DNA of 61,520 bases from Bacteroidota bacterium (GCA_947479455.1 CANJZE010000023.1:1-61520), one strand, 5' to 3'. Shown: positions 27,697 to 37,565, counted from the stretch's first letter. Numbers and translations: made by a program. The notes: generated from the letters alone by a model not told the origin.

Positions 27697-28683
27697 TCAA
27701 GTATTGATTGCAGAAATTAGCTGATTAGCCGCGCTATCGCAATTGTAAATTCCATTTCTATCCAACAAATATTTTTCCTGTGCATCGTGCGGGTTAATGT
27801 AACCATCGCTGCAAGTTTGATGAATAAAACCTAACTGCGAAGCAAAGGCAATGGTGTGCTTAGCATACGATCCATCGGGATAACCCAAGGTAGTAACAGG
27901 TTTCTGAATCAAATTTTCTAAATACTTTTTTGACTTTGTAATTTCCTCAAAAGCATTTTCCCCCTTTATGTTTCCAAGATTGTTGTGGTAATAACCGTGA
28001 CTTCCAATTTCAAACAGATTGCTTTTTGAGACTTTTTTAATTTGTTCATCGGTCATTAACTTCCAGTACTCTTCATATAAGGTCCCAGCTTTAAAATTCA
28101 AGGCTTTATCTAAGGCTTCATAAATTTTGAATTTGTATTCCAGTTCAGGATTCAAGCGTTTTGCAATTTCCAAAATGTTTTTTTTGCGGTCATCAGAAAC
28201 CAACATTCCGTTTATAGAAGTAAATTTCTCCCCATCAATAGCAACAGTTTGTAATAGTTTGCCGGCTATGTTTACATAATCAGCCCATAAAATATCGAGG
28301 TGAACTTCGTTTAATCCGGTAATGAAAAAAGTGGCGGGGCAATTATATTTTTCAAGTACCGGCATTGCATGGGTATAATTATTCAGATAGCCGTCATCAA
28401 AAGTAACAACACACAAATTAGTTGCGGCATGATGTTGTTCAAAATAATCTTTAAGCGAAACAATTTTATAGTTTTTGATTAAAAAGGAAATCTGTTTTTC
28501 AAAAAATTTTAACGGAGTGTGCCGTGTGTTGAATGGATTGTTTCCCGTAGTATCAATTCCGTGATACATCAAGATGATGTTTCGTTCAGGATTCCTTATG
28601 CCAAGCGATGTGCCAGCCACATCAAAAGTCAAATCGTTTAAGGTTCTCTTAAACTTCGCAGTAGCTCTTTTAACTAATTCCAT
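27697..28683 (-). CDS. polysaccharide deacetylase (NodB-type CE4) family protein, 328 aa
   Basis: The NodB signature is present: VVTFDDGYLNNY, with catalytic and metal-binding Asp residues, and SHGYYH with the two metal-binding His. TLGYPDGSY and a C-terminal LDRNGIY follow. Enzymes of this fold remove N- or O-acetyl groups from glycans with a divalent metal. No signal peptide is visible, so it could act on lipid-linked or nucleotide-linked precursors in the cytoplasm; this is inferred. The ATG at 28683 is preferred over a GTG at 28689. The region between residues 150 and 230 is a large insertion relative to minimal NodB domains. Confidence 0.85.
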   Translation of the reverse strand: MELVKRATAKFKRTLNDLTFDVAGTSLGIRNPERNIILMYHGIDTTGNNPFNTRHTPLKFFEKQISFLIKNYKIVSLKDYFEQHHAATNLCVVTFDDGYLNNYTHAMPVLEKYNCPATFFITGLNEVHLDILWADYVNIAGKLLQTVAIDGEKFTSINGMLVSDDRKKNILEIAKRLNPELEYKFKIYEALDKALNFKAGTLYEEYWKLMTDEQIKKVSKSNLFEIGSHGYYHNNLGNIKGENAFEEITKSKKYLENLIQKPVTTLGYPDGSYAKHTIAFASQLGFIHQTCSDGYINPHDAQEKYLLDRNGIYNCDSAANQLISAINT

Positions 28684-28753
28684 GCACACAAATTTTTCGG
28701 GTAGCTAAATTGGTTCTTAGCAATGGCAAGATAGCCAGAATTGGGAAAGCGAA

Positions 28754-29725
28754 TTATTTAAACAATCGTAAAACTTTACGTTTAATATACGTCCACAACG
28801 AACCATTATGGTAGCGATTTATCACCACTTCAAATTCTTCGTAATAGAAATAAATTTCGGGAGCAAAGCGCCAAAGCGAGTTCGCATTTTTTAAGTGCTG
28901 CTTTCTAAAATAAACTATAGGGCTTATAAAAACTTCGTTACGATTGGTCATTAATGGTTTTAGACCGGCCCAATGAAGCACAGTATCCTGTTTCACTACC
29001 GGTTCCCCATTCAAAAAAACAAATCTGGTTTCCAGTTCTTCTTTTGATATGACAGAAGCTACCGTTTGCAAATGCGCTTCACCTACTTTTATATTTCCCT
29101 TTTTCTTGTTTCTAAAAACCAAAACGTTTAAAAGACTTTGCGGGTCGAGTGGAAAAATTAATCGCTGCCCTTTCACTACTCGGTCGCTTTTCCATAAACG
29201 AATAATGTCTTCAAATTCTTTTTGATCAAACATGTTTTTACGGGCAATAAAAACTCCTGAATTAAAAAAATGACAATCCTGCCACTCAAATGCTTCGGTA
29301 TGCTTAAACAATTTGTCGGCAACAAAATATTGTTCGCGGTAAATTTTATCAGTATACGGTTCGTGCGGTTCGTTATGAAAAAAATCAGCCTCGCTTAATT
29401 TTATATTTTTTCTGATGTCGCCCCACAAAACCAAATCTGAGTCGAGATACAGAAATTTTTCGAAAGGCGATTCAGTAAAAGCAGCCAAATTAGAACACCT
29501 AGATCCAAAACAATTTTGCTTTACGAATTCGTTCTTAACATTCTCCCTTTTAATAACGTGGGTAATGTTGTAAACGCGTGTTACTTCTTCTAAAGAAAAA
29601 TCATCATCCTGAATAATACATATAGGTACATCGGGCATAAACTTTTTAATACTTGCCAATACGGCTTTAGTAAAATAAAAATCGCCTTTATAAGTGGTTA
29701 TGATGATACCGAAGTCGCTCTTCAT
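28754..29725 (-). CDS. GT-A-fold glycosyltransferase-like protein, 323 aa
   Basis: The chain opens with a beta strand GIIITTYKGDFYF, followed by ICIIQDDD. FLYLDSDLVLWGD contains the D-x-D metal and nucleotide-sugar site. HFFNSGVFIARKN and a late HWAGLKP resemble the GT8/nucleotide-diphospho-sugar transferase group. The C-terminal 40 residues are basic and aromatic (IKRKVLRLFK), suggesting membrane association. It lies in the minus-strand run and is only 4 bp from the OafA-type acyltransferase upstream of it. Donor and linkage are unknown. Confidence 0.75.
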   Translation of the reverse strand: MKSDFGIIITTYKGDFYFTKAVLASIKKFMPDVPICIIQDDDFSLEEVTRVYNITHVIKRENVKNEFVKQNCFGSRCSNLAAFTESPFEKFLYLDSDLVLWGDIRKNIKLSEADFFHNEPHEPYTDKIYREQYFVADKLFKHTEAFEWQDCHFFNSGVFIARKNMFDQKEFEDIIRLWKSDRVVKGQRLIFPLDPQSLLNVLVFRNKKKGNIKVGEAHLQTVASVISKEELETRFVFLNGEPVVKQDTVLHWAGLKPLMTNRNEVFISPIVYFRKQHLKNANSLWRFAPEIYFYYEEFEVVINRYHNGSLWTYIKRKVLRLFK

Positions 29726-29728
29726 GGC

Positions 29729-30784
29729 TTAAACAAATTTCGTTTTCAATTTCAGAATCGGCTTTTCAATAAGATAGTACGATGCCAGCACAACAGGAAT
29801 AAGAATCAGCAAGCACAATAAAAAATAAAGCAAAGGAGGAGGCAGTTCTAAATGTAATTTCAAACAAGCAATTTTTATAAAGCTGGGAATAGGCTTATGG
29901 TAAAGATAAATTCCGTAACTCAACTTGCCTATATACTGAAGTGGTTTTAAGTTAAGTAGAGGATTGAGCAAACTTGTTTTGCCATTGTAAGCAATGAAGA
30001 GAAAGAGTCCACTGGTAAGCGACAGGAATAACGGCTTTAAAAAATTATTGGATGAATTTGTGCCCAATACCAAGCATAATACCGCAAAGGAAATTGCAAA
30101 TGCCGGCAAAGAATATTTCTGCAGAAGATTTTCATAAAACCGATCCTGCTTATGGTAATACACCAAGTAAGCTAAGAGCGCGCCTATACCCAGCGTGTGA
30201 AAATTACCATTGGGAAACAAGCGCACGTTGCTTTTATACCAGAGTATGTTGGAGATTATACCAATAAAGAAAACGCTGACTAAAAAATAAAGTGTTTGTC
30301 GTTTAGAAAGCAAGATTAAAAGCAATGGCCAAATAATGTAAAACTGTTCCTCCACCGCCAGCGACCAGGTATGCTGTAGTTCAGCCGATTGGTCACCTTT
30401 TAGAAAGAACAAAATATTGGAAGTGTAAGTAAGATAGTAAACGCCATTTCCTTCGTTCCAAATCCAAGCATGGAATGTTTTGTTCAATAGAATAAAAAAG
30501 AACATCAACAGATAGTATATCGGAAAAATGCGCAACAACCTTCTCATGTAAAAGTTGACTACTACCTTACCTTTTGCATCGGCATTTCGTTCTTTGTCAA
30601 ACAAAAAAAGATACGTAATCAAAAATCCGGAAATGGTAAAAAACAAATCAACGCCATAAGTAAAATAATGAAATTCGCCTAGCCCGGTATTTACAAGCCA
30701 GTGGGTGAGAATTACCATTATAATAGCAAATGCTCGCAGCGTATCAATTTGTCCAAAATGTTTTTCTCTTTCAACTACAGCCAT
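29729..30784 (-). CDS. acyltransferase family 3 (OafA/YrhL-like) membrane protein, 351 aa
   Basis: About ten membrane segments and the family start pattern: IDTLRAFAIIMVILTHW with the conserved His in the first helix. The hallmark SLAVEEQFYIIWPLLL follows, and the chain ends in a helix with YYLIEKPIL. Such enzymes O-acetylate (or otherwise acylate) surface sugars at the inner membrane, moving an acyl group from the cytoplasm. The C-terminal SGNH domain of longer relatives is absent. It likely decorates the polysaccharide made in this locus. Confidence 0.9.
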   Translation of the reverse strand: MAVVEREKHFGQIDTLRAFAIIMVILTHWLVNTGLGEFHYFTYGVDLFFTISGFLITYLFLFDKERNADAKGKVVVNFYMRRLLRIFPIYYLLMFFFILLNKTFHAWIWNEGNGVYYLTYTSNILFFLKGDQSAELQHTWSLAVEEQFYIIWPLLLILLSKRQTLYFLVSVFFIGIISNILWYKSNVRLFPNGNFHTLGIGALLAYLVYYHKQDRFYENLLQKYSLPAFAISFAVLCLVLGTNSSNNFLKPLFLSLTSGLFLFIAYNGKTSLLNPLLNLKPLQYIGKLSYGIYLYHKPIPSFIKIACLKLHLELPPPLLYFLLCLLILIPVVLASYYLIEKPILKLKTKFV

Positions 30785-30826
30785 TGTTATTGCTGTTTAA
30801 GCACAGCGCTATTTGGTTTGCTTGAA

Positions 30827-31657
30827 TTAAACGTTTAGTGAAGTTGGAACCGTTTGGTCATCGCGAATAATTAACGGCAAAGCAGCATAACATTTCAAAT
30901 TACCCTGCTCGCGCACATACGAAATGGCTCTGTCCGCATTCATTGTTATTGGAAAATTTGCAGCCAACACTTTTTTTGCACCTTCTAATGTAATAGCGTA
31001 ACCATGCGTGCCGGCATGAAGACCCGAATGCCAAACATGTTTTTTAAAGGGTTTGGGAAAGCGTTCATTAATGTCTTCATATTTTGTTCCGCTAAGCAGG
31101 GCATACATTTTTTTTGCCGGAGTTGAAATATAAAGTCGAAAAAATCTGCGTGATGCACTTTCGCAATCATACCAGCGGTAGCCCCAGTAAAACACTTCAG
31201 CGTTTACAGGAATTTCATTTAGCATTTGTGGTATCAAGTGAATTTTAGAAAAATCAATTCGGGCATCATCTTCTAAGACTAAAACTTTCTTCCAGCCTTT
31301 CTCCACCATTTCTCTGTAAATTTTCAAGTGCGAATAACTGCATCCTATTTCACTTCTTCTTAATGTGCGATTGGGTTGTTTGCCGTATCTGTATTGGTAA
31401 AAGCGGTTAAGCGTTTCGCGACTTTTTTCTAAATCGGCTATCTGATTTATTTCTTCATCGTTAAGCAAAGTTGCATCTACACCCTCAAAAAATTCGTAGT
31501 CAAGCCCTTTTAAGTTTTCCTTTAGTTTTTCTAAACGGTGTTTTCGGGTGCGCTCAATACTAACCACGTAAATTTTATCGTAGTAGCCAGTAAGTAGTTT
31601 CAAAAATTTTTGGCTATCGTTTTCACCCATGAAATACAAGGCACGCGGTAATTGCAT
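30827..31657 (-). CDS. GT25-family glycosyltransferase, 276 aa
   Basis: The pattern of LPS-type GT25 enzymes is clear: KIYVVSIERTRKHRLEKLK near the start, RRSEIGCSYSHLKIYREMV, KVLVLEDDARI with the D-x-D-like catalytic acids, and HAGTHGYAITLEGAKKVL near the end. These transfer galactose or related sugars to lipooligosaccharide or O-antigen precursors. Two starts are possible; the first ATG (31657) is used. About 100 bp of non-coding DNA separates it from the GT2 gene upstream. Confidence 0.9.
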   Translation of the reverse strand: MQLPRALYFMGENDSQKFLKLLTGYYDKIYVVSIERTRKHRLEKLKENLKGLDYEFFEGVDATLLNDEEINQIADLEKSRETLNRFYQYRYGKQPNRTLRRSEIGCSYSHLKIYREMVEKGWKKVLVLEDDARIDFSKIHLIPQMLNEIPVNAEVFYWGYRWYDCESASRRFFRLYISTPAKKMYALLSGTKYEDINERFPKPFKKHVWHSGLHAGTHGYAITLEGAKKVLAANFPITMNADRAISYVREQGNLKCYAALPLIIRDDQTVPTSLNV

Positions 31658-31759
31658 GCGTTAAACACAAACATAAAATATAGTAGTTGAAAACCAACCG
31701 TGCGTTAGAATTGGAACGCAGCATGCAATCAGAATGAATCGTTGCGTAAAACAAATTCT

Positions 31760-32701
31760 TCAGGATGTTTTTCCTGCCACTTGTTTCAGCCATTTATAAA
31801 AACTTAAAAAGGGTTTAAACAGGTAGAAGTTAGCCGTAATCAAAAACGATTTTTGTTTGGCCGAGCGAAAAAACTCAAACCGGCAAGCATTTAAAATGGC
31901 TGCTAGCATATTCCAGCTTTTGTTGTTATGCGCATAACTTCGGGCTAAGCCCATGTAACCATCGTGAATACTTCTATCAATAATAGCAACCGAAGAAAAA
32001 TGTGTGCTATGCAATTGTTTGATGTGCTTGCGCGTAACAATGTGTTTTAGATAAACATCGGGTTTGTTAAATCCAACGGTTCGTTCATCATGTTCTACTA
32101 CTACAACAGTTGCTTGATTGGGCAAATAGAGGAGCTCATACTTTGTGGCTATTCGAAGCCAAAGTTCAGAGTCTTCTGCTACCATAAATTGAGTATCGTA
32201 CTTAAACTGCTTAAGTATAATTGCCGCGCTGCAAATTTGTTGGCTATGAATGGCGCGTTGAATAAGTACATCAAATAGATTGGTGCTATTAATATTGGCG
32301 TAAGGACGAACACTTTTCTTTTCACCCATTTCTGCAACCAAATCAGTGTAGAATAAAACCTCCGGGTTATTCATTTGGGAAATAGTACTTGCCAAAAGTG
32401 AAAGCCGTTCGGGCAAAAAATAATCGTCACTATCTAAGAAACAAAGATACTGACCTTGTGCTTTATCAATTCCGTTATTTCGTGCAGCACTGCGCTCAGC
32501 ATTTTTCTGATAAATGTATTTCACACGGTTATCCTGTTGAACATATTTTTCAACCACCGCTTTTGTGTTATCGGTAGAACCATCGTCAACCACCAGTAAT
32601 TCCCAATGAACATAGGTTTGTGCCAATACGCTATCAATAGCTTTGCACAGCAACCGCGCTCGGTTGTAAGTAGGAATGATAATTGAAAAATAAATGTCCA
32701 T
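31760..32701 (-). CDS. GT2-family glycosyltransferase, 313 aa
   Basis: MDIYFSIIIPTYNRARLL opens a GT-A fold. VVDDGSTDNT and FLDSDDYFLPERL hold the nucleotide and D-x-D sites, and AERSAARNNGI lies between. The ATG at 32701 (after a spurious in-frame ATG at 32716) gives the usual GT2 start. The first 110 residues closely match the GT2 at 36633-37565 (both have YQxNAERSAARNNGI), so the two are probably paralogues; the C-terminal halves differ, consistent with different acceptors. Confidence 0.92.
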   Translation of the reverse strand: MDIYFSIIIPTYNRARLLCKAIDSVLAQTYVHWELLVVDDGSTDNTKAVVEKYVQQDNRVKYIYQKNAERSAARNNGIDKAQGQYLCFLDSDDYFLPERLSLLASTISQMNNPEVLFYTDLVAEMGEKKSVRPYANINSTNLFDVLIQRAIHSQQICSAAIILKQFKYDTQFMVAEDSELWLRIATKYELLYLPNQATVVVVEHDERTVGFNKPDVYLKHIVTRKHIKQLHSTHFSSVAIIDRSIHDGYMGLARSYAHNNKSWNMLAAILNACRFEFFRSAKQKSFLITANFYLFKPFLSFYKWLKQVAGKTS

Positions 32702-32804
32702 GAAAAGAAAATTCAATTGGTGAAATACGAAGCGAATAAAAGCAAATAGCTATAAGGAAGCAGAAGCCGCTTACAATAATTTTATTTGCTTTGCTCAAGT
32801 TCTA

Positions 32805-33776
32805 ATGCTTATGAAAAAAAGAGTAATTCGTTATTTGCGCAGGCATATTGATAAGGTTTTGCCACCAGAACCTTCGCCCGTTCCTGCAACCATAGAAACC
32901 AAATTTTTGAATTTAACCGAGTTTGAATTTTCGGAAGGACAGAAAGTGGTCCTCGAAAAAAAACCAAACTTGGTCTACCTGGTTGCCCCTATTGCGCGCT
33001 CAGGCCACAACTATATTTCTAACCTGTTGCTTAAGCACAAGGAAATTAAATTTCCGTCAGGCACTAATTTACCTGGAGAGCAAAACATTATGCAGCACAG
33101 TGCGCACCTCATGTGGTATGCACAAAAAACAGTTGCCGAACAAAAGGGTTGGGAGAGCAAATCGGAAGAGTTAGTCAAATTGCAATCAGCTCTTTTATTA
33201 CGAGCCATGGGTTATTCGCTCATTGAGTTTTATTCAAAATTTATTCCGGCTAATGCAAAGTACTTGTTGCTGAAAGACCCCGCCACTGTGGGTATCGAAA
33301 ATTTTTCAAGTGTTTTTCCGGAAGGGAAATTGATTTGCCTGTTACGCGATGGTCGCGATGTGGTGGAGTCTTTTATTAAAACGTTTAAACGATACAGCTT
33401 TGAGCAAGCCACAGAGCAATGGCGCGATGGTACCGAAAGAATGTTGCAGTTGCAGAGCAGTTCCACTTGCTTGCAAATACAATATGAGCAGGTGTTTGCC
33501 AACCCAACACAGGAAATGAAAAAGGTTCTGGCTTTTTTAAACCTAGATGAAAAGGATTATGCCTTTGATAGTTTAGATGACCTGCCCATTTTTGGTTCTT
33601 CCACCAATAGTGTTAATGAAAAAGGGGAAGTAGATTGGTCTATCACCAACAACAAAAAAGATTTTAAGCCTGTAGGCAAATGGCAGCAATGGAGTGCTGA
33701 CCAAAAAAATATTTTCAAAAAAATAGCCGGAGAAACACTCATACGTGCGGGTTATGAACAGAATGGTAATTGGTAG
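32805..33776 (+). CDS. sulfotransferase family protein, 323 aa
   Basis: The PAPS-binding loops are visible. The 5'-phosphosulfate loop is LVAPIARSGHNYI, and the 3'-phosphate loop is ICLLRDGRDVVESFIKTF. FKPVGKWQQW and KKIAGETLIRAGYE near the end also fit sulfotransferases. The enzyme would move sulfate from PAPS to a hydroxyl of a sugar or lipid in the cytoplasm. It is a single plus-strand gene between two minus-strand glycosyltransferases. It ends exactly next to the convergent gene (33776/33777). No PAPS synthesis gene is in the window. Two in-frame starts (MLMKK) are 6 nt apart. Confidence 0.85.
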   Translation: MLMKKRVIRYLRRHIDKVLPPEPSPVPATIETKFLNLTEFEFSEGQKVVLEKKPNLVYLVAPIARSGHNYISNLLLKHKEIKFPSGTNLPGEQNIMQHSAHLMWYAQKTVAEQKGWESKSEELVKLQSALLLRAMGYSLIEFYSKFIPANAKYLLLKDPATVGIENFSSVFPEGKLICLLRDGRDVVESFIKTFKRYSFEQATEQWRDGTERMLQLQSSSTCLQIQYEQVFANPTQEMKKVLAFLNLDEKDYAFDSLDDLPIFGSSTNSVNEKGEVDWSITNNKKDFKPVGKWQQWSADQKNIFKKIAGETLIRAGYEQNGNW

Positions 33777-34781
33777 TTACATCATTGACCGCGCTCTAAA
33801 CTTCAACCTCGTCAACCAATCCATTTTTTTTTCACTTACTAGTTTTGAATTATAGTACATACTATAACGTTGAGCGCCTAAGGTGGTTGAATTATAGCAG
33901 AGATGAAACCATTTCTCTTCTACAAAATCGGTAAACAATTCTTTTTTCAAAAAGCCGGATGTGTTGTTTGCCGCAATTGCTTTCCTTAAAAATATTTCCA
34001 ACTGATTTATTTCTTCAACAGCAAAACCGAATTTTGAATGGCAGAGCTGAACAAACAATTCAATTTCTTCCCGGCTTATTTTTACTCCCATCTCGGCAAA
34101 CTGGTTGGCAATAATTTTATTTCTGTTTAGCAATTGCTCTTCTTTCTTTTTTACCGATACGCTTGCTGTATGAAAACGCACCTGCATTAACACCTCAGGA
34201 ATGTTTGCCAGTTCGCACACTCTTGCCATGCGCGACCATAGGTCATAGTCTTGTGCTGTTATAAATTCAGGGTTGTAGTGCAGCCCATACATATCTAAAA
34301 CTGCTTTGCGCAACATAGCCGCAGAATGCGAAACCTGGGTTCTATACAAAAGCCCGATCACCATTTGGCTATGCGTGGTGTTATATTTTGCCAGCCCTTT
34401 TTTGCTACCTATGTTTTGGTACCAGCAACCACACAATCCAACTTCGGGATGCGCTTGCATAAAGCCAATTTGTTTTTCAAATCGAGTAGGCATACAAACA
34501 TCATCGGCATCGGTGCGAGCTATGTATTTGCCTTGCGCCAATTCAATGCCGCGGTTCAAACTTTTTGTAAGCCCTTGGTTGGTTTCATTTTTAAAAACTC
34601 GTATGCGCGAATCGTTGTACGAAGAAAGAATAGCAGCGGTGCTGTCTGTACAACAATCATCTATGATTATGAATTCGAAGTCGCTAAAAGTTTGATTCAA
34701 TACGCTGTCTATTGACTCGCGCAAATACGCCTCGGCATTATACACCGGCATTACTACAGATATGGTTGGAGTAATTTTCAT
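33777..34781 (-). CDS. GT2-family glycosyltransferase, 334 aa
   Basis: ISVVMPVYNAEAYLRESIDSVLNQTF begins the GT-A fold. FIIIDDCCTDST and IARTDADDVCMPTRFEKQI contain the nucleotide and D-x-D sites. AQDYDLWSRMA is the usual acceptor-side motif of this type. It follows asnB2 with a 6-bp gap on the same strand, which suggests co-transcription. Confidence 0.92.
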   Translation of the reverse strand: MKITPTISVVMPVYNAEAYLRESIDSVLNQTFSDFEFIIIDDCCTDSTAAILSSYNDSRIRVFKNETNQGLTKSLNRGIELAQGKYIARTDADDVCMPTRFEKQIGFMQAHPEVGLCGCWYQNIGSKKGLAKYNTTHSQMVIGLLYRTQVSHSAAMLRKAVLDMYGLHYNPEFITAQDYDLWSRMARVCELANIPEVLMQVRFHTASVSVKKKEEQLLNRNKIIANQFAEMGVKISREEIELFVQLCHSKFGFAVEEINQLEIFLRKAIAANNTSGFLKKELFTDFVEEKWFHLCYNSTTLGAQRYSMYYNSKLVSEKKMDWLTRLKFRARSMM

Positions 34782-34787
34782 GGAGAA

Positions 34788-36623
34788 TTACGCAATGGTA
34801 AAATCATAACTTTCCATCCACATACTTAAGTTGAGCAGTGCCCATGTTTTGTTATTGTCTTGCTGGTAAAAAGTGTTTACAGCATCGTAATTCAACACCG
34901 AAAAAATTTTGTTGCCTTTGTTCTTTAAATATTTCTCCTTCAATTCAACAACCGATGGAATTTTGAGCCAATGATTTACCGAAGCCGCAAAGCCTTGCTT
35001 TTTTCTACCTCTAATTTCCTCGGTCCATAAATGGCCACAGGCTTCGCGCAGCAAAATTTTTTCGGTGGCATCATTCATTTTAAACTTGGCGGGTAACGAA
35101 ATGCAGAACTCCGCAAAGTCTTTATCTAAGAATGGCGCGCGCAACTCCAATCCACTTGCCATAGAAGCTCGGTCGGTTTTTACAAGAATATCGCCCGGCA
35201 TATAATTAGTTAGATCTTCATTGAGTATGTCGTTTAACTTTTGCTTCGTCATTTTAGCATAGCCATTAGCTGGTATTGAAGTCGAAAAAAGGGAAGCTAA
35301 TTCTTCGACCTTGAAATAGTCTTTTTGAGAATTGTGCAACTCAAGAGCATTCGAAAATTTTTGTTTGTCGCTAAATCCTTCCACCTGAAAATGATAGTAG
35401 TTGTGCAATTTTGATTTTAATCGGTAACTAATGCTGCGCATCAACTTATAGTATAGCGCAAAAACGTCTGCCTCCTTGTTGGCTTTTTCGAAATGAAATA
35501 TTCTGCGGTACCAAAAATTATAGCCCGCAAGTAATTCATCACAAGCATCACCGGTCAACACCACTTTTACGTGTTTGCTGGCCAATTTTGAAATTAAATA
35601 CGTGGGAACATTAGACGAATCGGCAAAGGGTTCATCGTAAATTGAATGCATTTTCACCAGCAAATCGGCAATGTCAAATTCTTTTTCTTCAAGAATTACA
35701 TGGTTGGTTTTGTACCGCTTCGCAATTTGTTCGGCATATTTCAATTCGCTTTTATCGCCTTCAAAACCAAAAGAAAAAGTGGTGAGATTGGTTTTATATT
35801 TAGAGGCTACTGCCACTATGGTACTGGAGTCGAGCCCGCCACTTAAAAACGCAGCCACCGGAACATCGGCCACTAATTGATTCTGCACCGCGGTATCCAA
35901 TAGTTGAACAAACTTTTCTTTGGCATCGCCAAGTGTAAGTGTTGGGTGCTGAGCGGGTAAGTTCCAATACTGCCATGTTTTTATTTTTTTGTTTTCGAAA
36001 CACAAAGCATGAGCCGCAGGAAGGGTGAAAATGTTTTTGAAAATAGTTTTGTGCGGATGCACATAAAGTCTACGCAAATAAAATTGAACGCTTTCAACAT
36101 CTAGTATGGGTTCTACTAAACCCGTTGAAAGAATGGCCTTCATTTCAGATGCAAAAATAAATTCTCCGTTTTTGCCAATAGCATAGTAAAACGGTTTTTC
36201 GCCAAAGCGGTCGCGGGCGGCAAAAAGTTTTTTATTCGTTTCATCCCAAATAGAAAAGGCAAACATACCGGGCAATTCGCTCAACATTTTTTCGCCATTG
36301 CGTTGATACATGGCTAATAGCAGTTCGGTATCTGAATGAGTTACAAAGTTGTATTGAGAATAATCAGCTTTAATTTTTTTATAGCCATAAATTTCACCAT
36401 TGAACACAATTACATTTTGCGAACCAGGCTCTTTCATTGGTTGATTGCCATCCACCAAATCAACAATGGAAAGTCGGGCGTGACCAAATGAAAAATCATT
36501 TCCGGTATAGTGGGTTTGTGCATCGGGGCCGCGGTGCGCAATTTTTTGAATCATACCACGCACCAACAAAGAATATTTCTCGGCTTCTAAATTCTGTTTT
36601 ACAATTCCGGCTATTCCGCACAT
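34788..36623 (-). CDS. asnB: asparagine synthase (glutamine-hydrolysing) homologue 2, 611 aa
   Basis: It has the class-II glutaminase with Cys2 (MCGIAGIVK), HRGPDA and FNGEIYGY. The synthetase domain carries SGGLDSS at residues 261-267 and VLTGDACDELLAGY. The GDACDE form differs from GDGGDE in the other two copies. Its similarity to homologues 1 and 3 is moderate, so it was probably acquired separately rather than by recent duplication. It lies within GT2 genes (33777 downstream, 36633 upstream with a 9-bp gap), supporting a role in sugar amidation, though free-asparagine synthesis is not excluded. Confidence 0.9.
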   Translation of the reverse strand: MCGIAGIVKQNLEAEKYSLLVRGMIQKIAHRGPDAQTHYTGNDFSFGHARLSIVDLVDGNQPMKEPGSQNVIVFNGEIYGYKKIKADYSQYNFVTHSDTELLLAMYQRNGEKMLSELPGMFAFSIWDETNKKLFAARDRFGEKPFYYAIGKNGEFIFASEMKAILSTGLVEPILDVESVQFYLRRLYVHPHKTIFKNIFTLPAAHALCFENKKIKTWQYWNLPAQHPTLTLGDAKEKFVQLLDTAVQNQLVADVPVAAFLSGGLDSSTIVAVASKYKTNLTTFSFGFEGDKSELKYAEQIAKRYKTNHVILEEKEFDIADLLVKMHSIYDEPFADSSNVPTYLISKLASKHVKVVLTGDACDELLAGYNFWYRRIFHFEKANKEADVFALYYKLMRSISYRLKSKLHNYYHFQVEGFSDKQKFSNALELHNSQKDYFKVEELASLFSTSIPANGYAKMTKQKLNDILNEDLTNYMPGDILVKTDRASMASGLELRAPFLDKDFAEFCISLPAKFKMNDATEKILLREACGHLWTEEIRGRKKQGFAASVNHWLKIPSVVELKEKYLKNKGNKIFSVLNYDAVNTFYQQDNNKTWALLNLSMWMESYDFTIA

Positions 36624-36632
36624 ACAGCAATA

Positions 36633-37565
36633 TTATTTCTTTCCCAGTAACGATTTAATAAATCGTGTAGCGCTGCTCATAAATTTTCCTCCGGGTAAAT
36701 TATACAAGAGCGAAACTACACGCGCGTTGTTTTTCGGGTCGAGAGGGTAACGCCACAAATAAGTTAGAATTGCTCCATTCATTTTCGATTTATCGCCAAG
36801 TTTTTCCCAAACCATAATGTATTGACTATCGAAAGCGTGTTGAATTTGTTTTTTGAACGCAGCAGAAATTTTTCCTTTCAAAGCCGGATTCGAAAAAATA
36901 ATTTGCATAGCTTTTACCTGCGGTGTAATGTATTCTTTGAAAAGCGCTTTTGTGTTTTCTTCATGAATGAGCATTTCTACAGTTACCTCACGAATTTGAA
37001 CAAGCGGATATTCATTCATAATTCGCGTATTCAATTCCACATCTTCATTTACCCGAAGTGCTGTATTGAACTGGTGCTTCATCAATATTTCGCGATGCAA
37101 ACATTGCGTAGAAGGGCCAATTTGATTTCGTATTATATATTCAATTGGGTTTTTGTTTTCCGGTGAATCAAAAAAAACATCTTGTTTTCTGCCGCCATCA
37201 AAACACCAACGCACCACGGTAAAGTAAAGTGCCGGCTTGAAACTATTTTTTTCAATGGCGGTATACATGGTTTGCAAATGATGGGGCAACCAAACATCAT
37301 CGCTGTCCAGAAAACAAATGAACTTTCCGGTGGCTTTTAAAATTCCATTATTGCGTGCAGCACTGCGCTCAGCATTTTCCTGATAAAAATATTTTACCCG
37401 GTCATCAACAAACGACCCCAACACGTCTTTTGTGTTGTCAGAGCTTCCATCGTCAATCAATATCAACTCCCAATCATTAAAACTTTGTGACAGAACTGAA
37501 CGAATAGTAGCCGCAATTAAATGGGCTCTATTGTAGGATGGAATGATGACAGAGAAGAAAGGCAT
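36633..37565 (-). CDS. GT2-family glycosyltransferase, 310 aa
   Basis: MPFFSVIIPSYNRAHLI starts the GT-A fold; LIDDGSSDNT, AERSAARNNGI and FLDSDDVWLPHHL are all present. RVNEDVELNTRI is the acceptor-side motif. The ATG at 37565 is preferred over a TTG at 37571. The N-terminal half is close to that of 31760-32701. It is divergent from the epimerase gene, whose ATG is 68 bp away. Confidence 0.92.
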   Translation of the reverse strand: MPFFSVIIPSYNRAHLIAATIRSVLSQSFNDWELILIDDGSSDNTKDVLGSFVDDRVKYFYQENAERSAARNNGILKATGKFICFLDSDDVWLPHHLQTMYTAIEKNSFKPALYFTVVRWCFDGGRKQDVFFDSPENKNPIEYIIRNQIGPSTQCLHREILMKHQFNTALRVNEDVELNTRIMNEYPLVQIREVTVEMLIHEENTKALFKEYITPQVKAMQIIFSNPALKGKISAAFKKQIQHAFDSQYIMVWEKLGDKSKMNGAILTYLWRYPLDPKNNARVVSLLYNLPGGKFMSSATRFIKSLLGKK

